From Candidatus Gastranaerophilales bacterium (GTDB taxonomy: Bacteria > Cyanobacteriota > Vampirovibrionia > Gastranaerophilales > Gastranaerophilaceae): a stretch of 64,000 nt of DNA. Below are positions 51,238 through 60,481 of the stretch, one piece after another. Position numbers and translations under genes: made by a program. The stretch lies in NCBI GenBank assembly GCA_944326545.1, contig CALVEH010000005.1, positions 62,001 through 126,000 on the forward strand. The letters are read 5' to 3'. The first letter of the stretch is position 1, and each line of letters begins with the position of its first letter. The notes under the pieces were generated by a model that had not been told where the DNA came from, did no database searches, and saw only the letters and a list, made by a program, of their open reading frames with translations.

Positions 51238-52866
51238 ATGATAACAACTAGTAATTTAACTGTAAGATTTGGTTCACAAACTCTTTTTGAAAATATAAAT
51301 ATAAAATTTGTTCCAGGACACTGTTATGGCGTAATCGGAGCAAACGGTGCCGGTAAATCTACTTTGCTAAAAGTCATTGCAGGTGATATAGAACCTACCT
51401 CAGGCGAGGTTCATATACAAAAAGGCATGAGAATTGCTGTTTTAAAACAAGACCATTTTGCTTACGATGCTTTTCCTGTTATTGATACTGTTATAATGGG
51501 GCATAAAAGACTCTATGACGTTATGAAAGAAAAAGAGGCTCTTTATGCCAAAGCTGATTTTACAGATGAAGATGGCATGAAAGTTTCTGAGTTAGAAACA
51601 GAATTTGCAGAGCTTGATGGTTGGCAAGCAGAGTCTCAAGCTGCTACTTTATTGAGTGATTTGGGTATTGATGATGAAAAACATTATCAGTTGATGAGTG
51701 AGTTATCAGGTAGCGAAAAGGTTCGTGTATTGCTTGCTCAGGCTTTATTTGGAAATCCTGATATCTTGTTGTTAGACGAGCCGACAAACCACCTTGATAT
51801 AACAACTATTAAGTGGTTGGAGGAATTTTTAATAGATTTCCCTAATACTGTTATTGTTGTATCTCACGACAGAAACTTTTTAGATAAAGTTTGTACACAT
51901 ATTGCTGATATTGATTACTGCAATATTCAGCTTTATACAGGTAACTACTCTTTCTGGGCACAAGCAAGTCAGTTGATTCAAAAACAAAAAGAAGAACAAA
52001 ACAGAAAAACTGAAGAAAAAATAGAAGAGTTAAAAGCTTTTATTGCAAGGTTTAGTGCAAACGCTTCAAAAGCTGCTCAGGCTACATCGAGAAAAAATAT
52101 GCTTGATAAATTAACTCTTGAAGATATAAAACCTTCATCAAGAAAGTTTCCAAGAATAAGATTTAATTATAAAAAAATTCCGGGCAAAGATGTTTTGCAT
52201 ATTGATAAGTTAAATAAATCCATTGATGGTGAATTGCTTATAAAAAACTTTTCTATGGATGTTTATCAAGGTAATAAGATTGCCTTTATAAGCCGTGATC
52301 CTATGATTGTAACTACTTTGTTTCAGATTCTTGCAGGCGAGCTTGAGCCTGATTCAGGTAAGGTTGAATGGGGTGTAACTGCTACTCGTTCTTATTTTCC
52401 AAAGGATAATAATGCATACTTTGACACAAAAGTAAGTTTGATTGATTGGTTAAGACAATATTCTGAAGAGCAGCATATAAGCTATATCAGAGGCTACTTG
52501 GGCAGAATGCTTTTTACCGGTGAAGAATCTGAAAAAAGCGCAAATGTCTTATCAGGTGGAGAAAGAGTCAGATGTATGCTTGCAAAAATGATGGTTGCAG
52601 AGTCTAATGTATTGATTTTTGATGAACCAACAAACCACCTTGATCTAGAGTCTATTACTGCTTTGAATAACTCTTTGATTGATTTTAATGGTAGCGTTTT
52701 ATTTACTTCTCAAGACCACGAATTTATCCAAACAGTTGCTGATAGAATTATTGAAATTTCTCCAAATGGTTGGATAGAATCTCATTACAAATATGAAGAA
52801 TATATGCTTAACCCTGAAATGAAAAAGAAAAGAGAACTTTTGTATAGAGATACGGTGAAAAAATAA
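51238..52866 (+). CDS. ABC-F family ATP-binding protein
   Basis: A soluble tandem ATPase of 542 residues that acts on ribosomes in this family. Domain 1 has Walker A GANGAGKST, signature LSGSEK and Walker B LLLDEPTNHLD. A charged linker follows (about 245-310). Domain 2 has LSGGERVRCML and LIFDEPTNHLD, but its Walker A is replaced by SRDPMIVTT, so it probably cannot hold ATP in the usual way. The pattern is closest to the YbiT/YkpA-like group. Which antibiotic or translational stress it serves is unknown. Confidence 0.88.
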   Translation: MITTSNLTVRFGSQTLFENINIKFVPGHCYGVIGANGAGKSTLLKVIAGDIEPTSGEVHIQKGMRIAVLKQDHFAYDAFPVIDTVIMGHKRLYDVMKEKEALYAKADFTDEDGMKVSELETEFAELDGWQAESQAATLLSDLGIDDEKHYQLMSELSGSEKVRVLLAQALFGNPDILLLDEPTNHLDITTIKWLEEFLIDFPNTVIVVSHDRNFLDKVCTHIADIDYCNIQLYTGNYSFWAQASQLIQKQKEEQNRKTEEKIEELKAFIARFSANASKAAQATSRKNMLDKLTLEDIKPSSRKFPRIRFNYKKIPGKDVLHIDKLNKSIDGELLIKNFSMDVYQGNKIAFISRDPMIVTTLFQILAGELEPDSGKVEWGVTATRSYFPKDNNAYFDTKVSLIDWLRQYSEEQHISYIRGYLGRMLFTGEESEKSANVLSGGERVRCMLAKMMVAESNVLIFDEPTNHLDLESITALNNSLIDFNGSVLFTSQDHEFIQTVADRIIEISPNGWIESHYKYEEYMLNPEMKKKRELLYRDTVKK

Positions 52867-52870
52867 AATA

Positions 52871-52899
52871 AAAAAGACCTGATTATTTCAGGTCTTTTT
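52871..52899. terminator. bidirectional terminator
   Basis: AAAAAGACCTGA (52871-52882) and TCAGGTCTTTTT (52888-52899) form a perfect 12-pair stem with a five-base loop between the convergent ABC-F and pentapeptide genes. Confidence 0.92.
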
Positions 52900-52905
52900 A
52901 TTATT

Positions 52906-53436
52906 TTAGTAATCGCTTGATGAGCTTTCGTCATCATCATCAAGTGATGACAAGTCTTTTGTATATGTTGTATCAAAATCTTCAGGCAGCATATCTGTAT
53001 CAGGCCATACTGTAGATTCATCAAATCTTACAGCGTCCATGTTCTCTGCAGCTGCAAAATCTGAGTTTTGTAAATCACTTTCGTTAAATACAGCACCTGC
53101 CATATCAGCATCTGTGAAGTTGCAGTAATTTACTGTAGCGTAGCTAAAATCTGTACCGTTTAACAAAGCTCCGGAGAAATTACATTCAACAAGTGCTGAA
53201 CGAGAGAAATCTGCAGACGTTAAGTCTGTATCAGTAAAGTTCACTTCTGTAAAGTGAACATCACCAAATGAACAGCCTGACAAATCAGCATTTGTTAAGT
53301 CGATGCTTTCGAGTGTAAGGTTTGAAAAATCTAGTTCACTCAAATCTATTTCTTCATGATTTTTGCGATAGTTTTCATATTCTTTGGGGTTAGAAACTAT
53401 AAGATCAAAAATTTCATCTTTTGTATATTCTGCCAT
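52906..53436 (-). CDS. pentapeptide-repeat protein
   Basis: Residues about 30-135 form tandem A(D/N)LXX-type repeats (DLTNADLSGCSF, DLTSADFSRSALVECNFSGALLNGTDFSYA), the right-handed beta-helix of pentapeptide proteins. N-terminal cap about 1-28; acidic C-terminal tail ending SSLDDDDESSSSDY. It has 176 residues and no signal peptide. Some family members mimic DNA and protect gyrase, but most have no known role. The acidity would suit DNA mimicry; this is only suggestive. Confidence 0.88.
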   Translation of the reverse strand: MAEYTKDEIFDLIVSNPKEYENYRKNHEEIDLSELDFSNLTLESIDLTNADLSGCSFGDVHFTEVNFTDTDLTSADFSRSALVECNFSGALLNGTDFSYATVNYCNFTDADMAGAVFNESDLQNSDFAAAENMDAVRFDESTVWPDTDMLPEDFDTTYTKDLSSLDDDDESSSSDY

Positions 53437-53475
53437 TTAAAAAATCTCCTTAATAACTGATAATAATTCCCGCGT

Positions 53476-54105
53476 TTAATCTTCTATGATTCTCATCTGC
53501 ATTGCAAGTAGTACTGCTTGTGTTCTGTTTTTAACTTTTAGTTTTTTGAAAATACTGTTCAAGTGGGTTTTAACAGTGACTTCTCTAACATAAAGTTTTT
53601 CAGCTATATCATTGTTACTTGCACCTTGTGATACCATTTTGAGTATTTCTTTTTCTCTTGCGGTGAGAGGTTCAATGTTGCCTTCTTTTACAAACTTCAA
53701 GTCAACGTTATTGTGTTTTTCTTTTTGCCAGTTTGAACGTCTTAAAAGAGCTTCGATTCTGGCTAGTAAGTTTGGCAGGATAAACGGTTTTACAACATAG
53801 TCGTCTGCTCCGAATTTGAGACCTGAAATTTCTTTTTGTTCTTCGTTTATAGCCGTAATCATAATTATAGGTATGTTTTCAAGCTTTTTGTTTTGACGGA
53901 TTGCCTTTAATGTCTCCCATCCGTCCATATTGGGCATCATTACATCAAGCAATACCAAGTCAAAGTCGTTGCTTTCTGATGTAAGTTTTTTTATACCCTG
54001 CAAGCCATCTTTTGCCACTTCTACTTCATATCCGTATAAAGGTAGGGCATCAGCTAAATACTTAGGGTTGTCGTCAATAATGAGAATTTTTGCTATAGCA
54101 ACCAT
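53476..54105 (-). CDS. response regulator, REC plus LuxR-type HTH (first)
   Basis: 209 residues. REC domain about 1-125 with the acidic pair (IIDDNP), the phospho-acceptor Asp in LVLLDVMMPNMDG and Lys in YVVKPF. The LuxR-type HTH is about 145-205: LTAREKEILKMVSQGASNNDIAEKLYVREVTVKTHLNSIFKKLKVKNRTQAV. No histidine kinase is near it, so it is an orphan regulator. It is similar in build to the regulator 90 bp upstream but has a shorter linker. Confidence 0.9.
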   Translation of the reverse strand: MVAIAKILIIDDNPKYLADALPLYGYEVEVAKDGLQGIKKLTSESNDFDLVLLDVMMPNMDGWETLKAIRQNKKLENIPIIMITAINEEQKEISGLKFGADDYVVKPFILPNLLARIEALLRRSNWQKEKHNNVDLKFVKEGNIEPLTAREKEILKMVSQGASNNDIAEKLYVREVTVKTHLNSIFKKLKVKNRTQAVLLAMQMRIIED

Positions 54106-54196
54106 ATTTTAGTCTCTTTTATGCTACTTTAGTTGTAATTTTAATAAATAAATCCGCAATTATCAATTAATATGACAGCAAATTCATCTATTTAAC

Positions 54197-54874
54197 TTAG
54201 ATTAGATTATCTTTCAGGGCTTTTATTGCTGCTTGAGTTCTGTCATTTACTGCAAGTTTTTGAAGAATATTGCAAACGTGTGCTTTTGTCGTATTTATAC
54301 TAACATCAAGTTTTTTTGCTATTTCGTTATTAGTTAAGCCTTCAACAATTAACGCTAATACTTGCTTTTCTCGCACAGTAAGGTTGTTCTCTGTACTTTT
54401 TGGCGCTTCTGAATTAGCAGATACAGGCTGCTCTTTTACTTCGTTTTCTGTTCTGCGTGCGGCATTTAGAACATATTGTGCCACTTTAGGGTCAAACCAG
54501 GCTGCTCCTTCTAATATTGATTTTGTTATATCTATAAGTTTGTCCGGTTCAATATCTTTTGTGCAATAAGCGTTTGCCCCATTTTGCAATGATTTGAGTA
54601 CATCATCTTCTTGTTCGTGAGAGGAAAGAATCACAACTTTTATCGATGGATGTTTTTCTTTGATTATTTTTGTAGCGTCTATACCGTTTATGTCAGGTAA
54701 GCCTAAGTCCATAATTACAGCGTCAATTGCTTCCTTTTGGGCTATTGATATGCCTTGTTTTGCATTAGCAGCTTCGTAAATCTTTGAGAAGTTTTTATCA
54801 GACTCAAAAGCTGTTCTTAGTCCAAATCTCGTTAGAGAATGGTCTTCTATAATTAGGATGCTGTATTTTTTCAT
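54197..54874 (-). CDS. response regulator, NarL type (second)
   Basis: 225 residues. REC domain with IIEDHSLTRFGLR, the phospho-Asp in DAVIMDLGLPDINGID and Lys in AYCTKDIEP; long linker rich in Glu/Ser; HTH LTVREKQVLALIVEGLTNNEIAKKLDVSINTTKAHVCNILQKLAVNDRTQAAIKAL. It starts 8 bp after the TPR gene, so it is in one operon with that gene and the GAF-HD-GYP protein. No sensor kinase is encoded here. Confidence 0.9.
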   Translation of the reverse strand: MKKYSILIIEDHSLTRFGLRTAFESDKNFSKIYEAANAKQGISIAQKEAIDAVIMDLGLPDINGIDATKIIKEKHPSIKVVILSSHEQEDDVLKSLQNGANAYCTKDIEPDKLIDITKSILEGAAWFDPKVAQYVLNAARRTENEVKEQPVSANSEAPKSTENNLTVREKQVLALIVEGLTNNEIAKKLDVSINTTKAHVCNILQKLAVNDRTQAAIKALKDNLI

Positions 54875-54882
54875 AATTTTCC

Positions 54883-56481
54883 TTACAATTGTGAACGCAT
54901 TTCAAGGTTTGCTTGTTCATTTAGCGGATCAAGCTCTAATGCTTTTTTAAAGTCTTTTTGTGCTGCATCAACGTGTCCTGCTTTTTTATTTATCAAGCCG
55001 TTGTAATAATAATAGTTGCTGTTTTTGCTGTCGATATATTTTACCGGTTTTAGGTAAGTTCTGGCAAGTTCAAGACGGTTGTTTTTTATTGCTATATCCG
55101 CTAAGCCTAACCAAGCATTAGTCATCAAAGGATCGAGTGATACTGCTTTTTTTAGGTACTGAATGTTTTTTATATCGTCAATTTTGGATGCAATGTAGTA
55201 AATATTTGCGTCAGTTGTTCCTTTTTCAAATACTTTGTTTGCATATTCAACCGATTTGTCACTCATATCAAGCATTTTGTAACACAAAGATGCTTTAATC
55301 ATTGCTTCTTTGTTCTTTTTGTCTTTTTTAGCTGCTTTTAAGAAATAATCGAGCGCATTTTTGTAATCTTTTTTGAAAAGATACATTTCTGCTATACCCA
55401 TAATTGTTGGTGTATAGTTCTTTTTGATTTTATAAGCTTTTTCGTATAGCTCCATGGAATCAGCCAAGTTGTTTTGTTTAAAATAAATTTCTGCAAGCAT
55501 TGTCATCGACTTGTAGTCTTTTGGATCTGCGCTGATGTTTTGGTTTAGTTCTTTAATAGCTCTTGGTGTATCTCCTGCTTTTTCAAAATATTTTGCAAGA
55601 TACAAGGCTGACAAGTTTCTGTCTTTTGTCGCTTTTGCAAGAGTGTAGTAGTACAAGCCTTCTAAATCTTTTTTGTAGTCAAGAATATTTATATCTTGAG
55701 ACAAAAGGTTTTCCATTATTTTTACAGAATCTGAAAGTTTATTAGTTTCACAGAATATTTGAGCCTTGTATTTTTGATAATTTATGTTGTCAGGGCTGAT
55801 AGATATAGCCTTGTTGATTTCATTAATGGCTTTCCCGTATTCTTTAGTATTGTAGTATGCCTGAGAAAGTATGTAGTGAGCGTAATCTGATCTTTTTAAA
55901 TTATCAGGAAGCCTGTTCATATCTCTTGCAACTTCAAACGCAAGGTTGTTGTAGTAAATTTCTGTGTAATTTTGTGCGAGTTTAATCTCGTCATCATAAG
56001 AAAGAACAACCATTGGGAATAATTTTGATTTAATTAACTGAATTTGGTGGTTGTATGTTTCTCTGTCTTGAATGTTGTTTATAGCCTCTTGTGCAAGAGA
56101 GAACAAACCTATGTTTGCAAACTTATAAGCAAATCCTATGTTTGCAAAGTCATTGTTAGATGTTTTTTGCAAGATAAGCTTGTAGTCTTTGTATGCAGAT
56201 GTTATATTACCTTGAGAAAATTTTTCGTTTGCTTCAGCATATTTTTTTGCGTAGTCTATTTCGCTAACAGAAGCTGCATTTAAATTGTCAGTTCCTTGCG
56301 CGTATGTTAACAACCTCAAAAAATCGTTTGTAAGTTGATTATTTTTTATCAACTTTAAATTTTCCATATTAAAAGTTGATATTGGTGTTCTTACAATATT
56401 TTTATTTATATCTTTTGCATAGCACATTCCTGAGGTTGCGCTAGCCATTATGATTGCTGATACTATAAATTTTCTAATCAT
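54883..56481 (-). CDS. exported TPR protein, 532 aa
   Basis: A signal peptide (about 1-22, IVSAIIMASATSGMCYA) without lipobox, unless the Cys in GMCYA serves. It is followed by about eleven TPR repeats through the rest of the protein (FANIGFAYKFANIGLFSLAQEAI ... AWLGLADIAIKNNRLELARTYLKPV ... YNGLINKKAGHVDAAQKDFKKALEL). Probably a periplasmic scaffold. Lies between the GAF-HD-GYP gene (21 bp upstream) and a NarL-type regulator (8 bp downstream), in one operon. Confidence 0.82.
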   Translation of the reverse strand: MIRKFIVSAIIMASATSGMCYAKDINKNIVRTPISTFNMENLKLIKNNQLTNDFLRLLTYAQGTDNLNAASVSEIDYAKKYAEANEKFSQGNITSAYKDYKLILQKTSNNDFANIGFAYKFANIGLFSLAQEAINNIQDRETYNHQIQLIKSKLFPMVVLSYDDEIKLAQNYTEIYYNNLAFEVARDMNRLPDNLKRSDYAHYILSQAYYNTKEYGKAINEINKAISISPDNINYQKYKAQIFCETNKLSDSVKIMENLLSQDINILDYKKDLEGLYYYTLAKATKDRNLSALYLAKYFEKAGDTPRAIKELNQNISADPKDYKSMTMLAEIYFKQNNLADSMELYEKAYKIKKNYTPTIMGIAEMYLFKKDYKNALDYFLKAAKKDKKNKEAMIKASLCYKMLDMSDKSVEYANKVFEKGTTDANIYYIASKIDDIKNIQYLKKAVSLDPLMTNAWLGLADIAIKNNRLELARTYLKPVKYIDSKNSNYYYYNGLINKKAGHVDAAQKDFKKALELDPLNEQANLEMRSQL

Positions 56482-56502
56482 ATACCTTCCCTGGTCTGTT
56501 TA

Positions 56503-58257
56503 TTATTTGCCTGCTTTACAATTGTAGTATGTGTTGAACAATTCAATCAATACTTTATCTGCTTCTGTATATTCTTCTTCATTTTTCATCAATAAGTCGA
56601 AGAGATAATCTACGTCATATTTATCAAGAAGTTCTCTGTCTTTTTTGTCATATAAAACAGAATCAACCTCACTTAAAAATACGTCAACAAGTCTGTCTAA
56701 TTTTATTTTGAAAAATGCGTCAACAATATCTCCGTCAAAGTGTTTCCAAGCACCTGATTTTATTATATCAAGTGCATTTTTAATCGGCATTTTGTCACGA
56801 TAGTGTCTTTTTGATGTAATAGCGTCAAAAACATCGCTTACTGCAAGGATTCTGCCACCTAGAGGTATTTCTTCTCCTTTTAGCTTTCTGAAATAGCCTG
56901 TGCCATCGTATTTTTCGTGGTGGCTTGATGCAATTTCAGCTACTTCTTTAAACTCTTCTGAGATATATACCCTGTTAAGTATGTCATAAGTGATTTTTAC
57001 GTGTTCTTGAATATGTTTGTACTCGTCATCTGTGAGCTTTCCGTCTTTTTGTAAGACAGCATCTCTGATACCGATTTTACCTATATCGTGAAGAATGGCT
57101 GCGTGTATGATATTTGCTGTCGCTTTTTCATTAAGCTTCATAACTTCACAAATAAGCTCTGAGTACATTTTTACGCGGTTTGAGTGACCTGCTGTTATTT
57201 TGTCTCTTGCATCGATTGAGGCTGCAAGTGTATCGACGAAGTTTTTAAATAATTCTTTTTGTTTGTCTATCATTAATTGTTGGGATTCAAACAACTTTGC
57301 GTTTTCAATTGCGATGCCTGCACTTGAGCCTATTGCGATAAGAATTTCTTCGTCTTCTTTAGTAAATACAGCATCATTATTTTTGTTCAATACCTGAAAC
57401 ACGCCTAAAATCTCGTGTTTCATATTCCATATAGGCATACATAGTATTGTTTTTGTTCTGTAACCGGTTTCTTTGTCTATATCTTGATTAAAACGATCGT
57501 CTTTGTAAGCATCTTCGATATTTATTATTTCACCCATTTGTGCTACATACCCTGCCAACCCTTTGTCAGCTGGAAATCTGAGCTCTTGAGTACCCATACC
57601 GAGTGCGACTTTTGAAACAAGCTCATTTCTTTCTTTATCTAAAAGAAAAACGGTGCATCTGTCTGCATCCAGAACTTTTTTGATTTCTTCTGCCACTGTT
57701 TTTAAAAGATGTTCAAGACTTGTTTCTGCAGCCAGCGTTCTTGCTACGTTAAGTAGAGCAACAATTGGTTTTTCTGCATTGTTAGCTGAATCAGAACCTT
57801 CTTCTTGTACATTGAGTTTTTCAATTTGAGTAATTAAATTGCTTACTTTGGTTTCTATTATGGCATTATCTGATTTTATGCTATTTGCCTGTCTTAGGAC
57901 ATTTATGGACATTGCATAATTTTTTTCGGCGTTATAGATATATCCCCAGCAATATAAATTTGTTTTAATCGCATTTTTGTTGTGTGAATTTTCTGCTAAA
58001 AATCTTGCATCTTCAAGCATATTCAGCGCTATTTTATAGTTGCTTTTGTCTGCTTTGTATTTAAGTACTGCAAGCAAAGATAGATTTTGAGCAATGAATT
58101 CATAAGATTTATTAAGTAAAAATGTGTTATGAATCATTTCAGCTTTTGGAATTAGAGAAGAAATTGCCGCTGTATCTAATGTCTTAAATATTGTAAACAT
58201 TGTGTTTTGAGCGTTGTTCAAGTCTTCTACACAAACAGATTTTATAAACTCTTCCAT
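56503..58257 (-). CDS. GAF and HD-GYP domain protein
   Basis: 584 residues: an N-terminal helical part with TPR-like repeats (about 1-155), a GAF sensor domain (about 165-315, ADRCTVFLLDKERNELVSKVALGMG), then HD-GYP (about 335-500). HD is intact in HDIGKIGIRDAVL and SSHHEKYDGTGYF; the GYP signature reads GYF. HD-GYP proteins hydrolyse cyclic di-GMP or related dinucleotides. No GGDEF gene is in the window. It heads the operon with a TPR protein and a response regulator. Confidence 0.88.
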   Translation of the reverse strand: MEEFIKSVCVEDLNNAQNTMFTIFKTLDTAAISSLIPKAEMIHNTFLLNKSYEFIAQNLSLLAVLKYKADKSNYKIALNMLEDARFLAENSHNKNAIKTNLYCWGYIYNAEKNYAMSINVLRQANSIKSDNAIIETKVSNLITQIEKLNVQEEGSDSANNAEKPIVALLNVARTLAAETSLEHLLKTVAEEIKKVLDADRCTVFLLDKERNELVSKVALGMGTQELRFPADKGLAGYVAQMGEIINIEDAYKDDRFNQDIDKETGYRTKTILCMPIWNMKHEILGVFQVLNKNNDAVFTKEDEEILIAIGSSAGIAIENAKLFESQQLMIDKQKELFKNFVDTLAASIDARDKITAGHSNRVKMYSELICEVMKLNEKATANIIHAAILHDIGKIGIRDAVLQKDGKLTDDEYKHIQEHVKITYDILNRVYISEEFKEVAEIASSHHEKYDGTGYFRKLKGEEIPLGGRILAVSDVFDAITSKRHYRDKMPIKNALDIIKSGAWKHFDGDIVDAFFKIKLDRLVDVFLSEVDSVLYDKKDRELLDKYDVDYLFDLLMKNEEEYTEADKVLIELFNTYYNCKAGK

Positions 58258-58349
58258 ATTAAACCCTTAACATAATCTCTTTTTAATTATACAATATTTT
58301 CTATAATTAATAAACCGTATAGAATAAATAGGGGAATTAAGGAGTTTTT

Positions 58350-59042
58350 ATGAATAAAGTTAGTATAATTATTCCTGTTTTTAATGAAATATCAACTTTG
58401 GATAAGATACTTGAAAAGGTCGAACAAGCCTCTTTTTGTGGGTTAGAAAAAGAGATTATTCTTATTGATGATATGTCAACTGACGGGACAAGAGAACACC
58501 TTGCTGAGTTGGAAAATAAGTATAAGGTTTTGTATCACAATTATAACAAGGGTAAGGGGGCTGCAATCAGAACAGGTCTTGAACAGGTTACAGGTGATAT
58601 TATGGTTATACAAGATGCTGATTTAGAGTATGATCCTGCTGATTATGAACCATTGGTTAAGCTTATTGTTGATGACAAAGCTGATGTTGTGTACGGTTCA
58701 AGATTAACAGGGGCAAAACCTTCTCGTTCATTTATGTTTACTCATTGGTTGGGTAATAAAGTTTTGACTTTGACAACAAATATCTTGTATGGCGCAACTT
58801 TAACAGATATGGAAACTTGTTATAAGGCATTTAGAACAAGCTTTCTTGAAGGAATACAGATTAAGTCTGACAGATTTGACTTTGAACCTGAAATTACCGC
58901 TAAGGTGTTAAAAAGAAAACCAAGACTTTATGAATTGCCTATTTCTTACTATGGACGCGATTATTCTGAAGGTAAGAAAATCACTTGGAAAGATGGTATA
59001 CATGCGCTGTGGGCATTGTTGAGATTTAGATTTACTGATTAA
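58350..59042 (+). CDS. family 2 glycosyltransferase, DPM1-like
   Basis: Soluble GT2 enzyme of 230 residues that transfers a sugar from a nucleotide donor to a lipid-phosphate or similar acceptor. IIPVFNEISTLDKIL, LIDDMSTDGTRE, GKGAAIRTGLE and the metal-binding QDADLEYDP are diagnostic, and FDFEPEITAKVLKRKPRLYELPISYYGRDYSEGKKI completes the fold. No C-terminal membrane segments. GGAG precedes the ATG. Its end overlaps the convergent anti-sigma gene by 11 bp. Confidence 0.9.
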   Translation: MNKVSIIIPVFNEISTLDKILEKVEQASFCGLEKEIILIDDMSTDGTREHLAELENKYKVLYHNYNKGKGAAIRTGLEQVTGDIMVIQDADLEYDPADYEPLVKLIVDDKADVVYGSRLTGAKPSRSFMFTHWLGNKVLTLTTNILYGATLTDMETCYKAFRTSFLEGIQIKSDRFDFEPEITAKVLKRKPRLYELPISYYGRDYSEGKKITWKDGIHALWALLRFRFTD

Positions 59043-59721
59043 TGTCCATAGAGTTGTCATAGTTTTCAAAATCATCGATATCGGTCTCTTGTTGGGGTTC
59101 TTTATCGATGATTTGTTGTATGGTTTGTTTTATTTTCGGCTTTATAGGTTCGTCTAAAAGCTTGAATTCGTATGCGCCTACCAAAACAAGTCCTGCTAAT
59201 ATTGCTATTTTAGCAGTTTTGGGGGTGAAAATTTGTTTTAGGATTACGCTGTCAAATATGCTTTGTTGGTTGCCAAGCTGTTTTATAACGGTGCGAGTAA
59301 TTTCTGATGAGGCAAGTTTTTTTGTTTTGTTAAATGAGTACCTCATATTTTTTTGTATTATATATGCGTTTTTTAAGGCTTTTTGGGCGTTTTTGGATTT
59401 CATCAGATATTTTCTGAATTCAAAGCACTCATCCGCATTTAGTTCGTTATCTATGTAAGGTGAAATTTGGCTTACGAATTTTTCGTGTTCTTTTATGCTG
59501 AAATTGTTTTTTTTCTGTTTTTGCTTAGATAGTTCTACAAATTGTTTGTAAGAATCTTGTAAGTTTTTTATGAGTGATTTCAGGTATAAATATTTCTTTC
59601 TGCAAGCAGGACAGATTGCAATGTGATCTTTTACAAAAAACATCTCATTTGCAGAAAGGTTATTATCAATATAAAGAGAAAGCATTGAGGTTACTTTTTT
59701 ACAGATTACTTTATTTTCCAT
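59032..59721 (-). CDS. membrane anti-sigma factor with zinc-finger domain
   Basis: 229 residues. The N-terminal anti-sigma zinc finger has the His-x3-Cys-x2-Cys motif in HIAICPACRKK (about 31-41). A second, cysteine-poor copy of the same pattern follows at about 77-115 (SPYIDNELNADECFEFRKYLMKS). One membrane segment at about 172-188 (AKIAILAGLVLVGAYEF), then a short acidic exterior part. It would hold the sigma factor encoded just upstream (15 bp) at the inner membrane until a signal arrives. Confidence 0.82.
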   Translation of the reverse strand: MENKVICKKVTSMLSLYIDNNLSANEMFFVKDHIAICPACRKKYLYLKSLIKNLQDSYKQFVELSKQKQKKNNFSIKEHEKFVSQISPYIDNELNADECFEFRKYLMKSKNAQKALKNAYIIQKNMRYSFNKTKKLASSEITRTVIKQLGNQQSIFDSVILKQIFTPKTAKIAILAGLVLVGAYEFKLLDEPIKPKIKQTIQQIIDKEPQQETDIDDFENYDNSMDINQ

Positions 59722-59736
59722 AACAACTCCGAAATT

Positions 59737-60342
59737 TTAAGCAATATAGTTTTTTAAATCTTCTTGCAATTTGTTTCTGGCTCGAGCGATACGAGATTTT
59801 ACAGTCCCTACATTTGTGTTTGTGATATCGGCTATTTCTTCATAAGTTAATCCTTGGAATTCTCTCAAAACGATAGCAAGTCTGAATGAATCTGGTAGTT
59901 TGTGTATTGATTTTTCGATTATACGATTTAGTTCTGAATTTATACTTGCTTCTTCGGGGGTACATTCTTTACAAGGTACTTCTGTAATGCAAAAACGGTC
60001 TTGCTCTTCATCATTATTTTTGTCGATTGGTATTGTTTTAAGTTTTCGGTTTTTGCTTCTTATGTGGTCGTAAAAAAGTCTTGTAACTATCTGATTTAAC
60101 CAAGCTTTAAATTTGGTAGGCTCTTTCAGCTTTTTTATGTTTTTAGACATTTTAAGTAAAGCTTCTTGGGTTAAGTCCATTATGTCTTCGCAGTCGCTGC
60201 TTAGATAATAAAACGATGCGTAGATACTGTCTTGGTTCCTTTTTATAAGTTCTTCCAAAGCTTCAAAATCATCATTTTGAGCAAGAACAATAATTTCGTC
60301 CAAATTTTTATGTTTGTATCTTTTATTATCAAATAGCTTCAA
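59737..60342 (-). CDS. RNA polymerase sigma factor, ECF type
   Basis: 201 residues with region 2 (about 30-95, DCEDIMDLTQEALLKMSKNI, KAWLNQIVTRLFYDHIRSKNR) and region 4 (about 140-195, LPDSFRLAIVLREFQGLTYEEIADITNTNVGTVKSRIARARNKLQEDL), as in RpoE/SigW-type sigma factors. The linker contains CITEVPCKEC. It forms an operon with its anti-sigma factor. The ATG lies at 60342; the start is weakly supported by GAAATTG only. Its targets cannot be read from this window. Confidence 0.92.
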   Translation of the reverse strand: MKLFDNKRYKHKNLDEIIVLAQNDDFEALEELIKRNQDSIYASFYYLSSDCEDIMDLTQEALLKMSKNIKKLKEPTKFKAWLNQIVTRLFYDHIRSKNRKLKTIPIDKNNDEEQDRFCITEVPCKECTPEEASINSELNRIIEKSIHKLPDSFRLAIVLREFQGLTYEEIADITNTNVGTVKSRIARARNKLQEDLKNYIA

Positions 60343-60481
60343 TTTCTAAACACTCCATTTTTATACTCTTAAATTAAATGAAGGTTTGATTTATTAGTAT
60401 GCTCTTTGATTTATATACAGTCAGATAATAAAAAATATCTTGTCTGATACTCGGGGGTCAGAAGTAGTAATATGGATGTGT

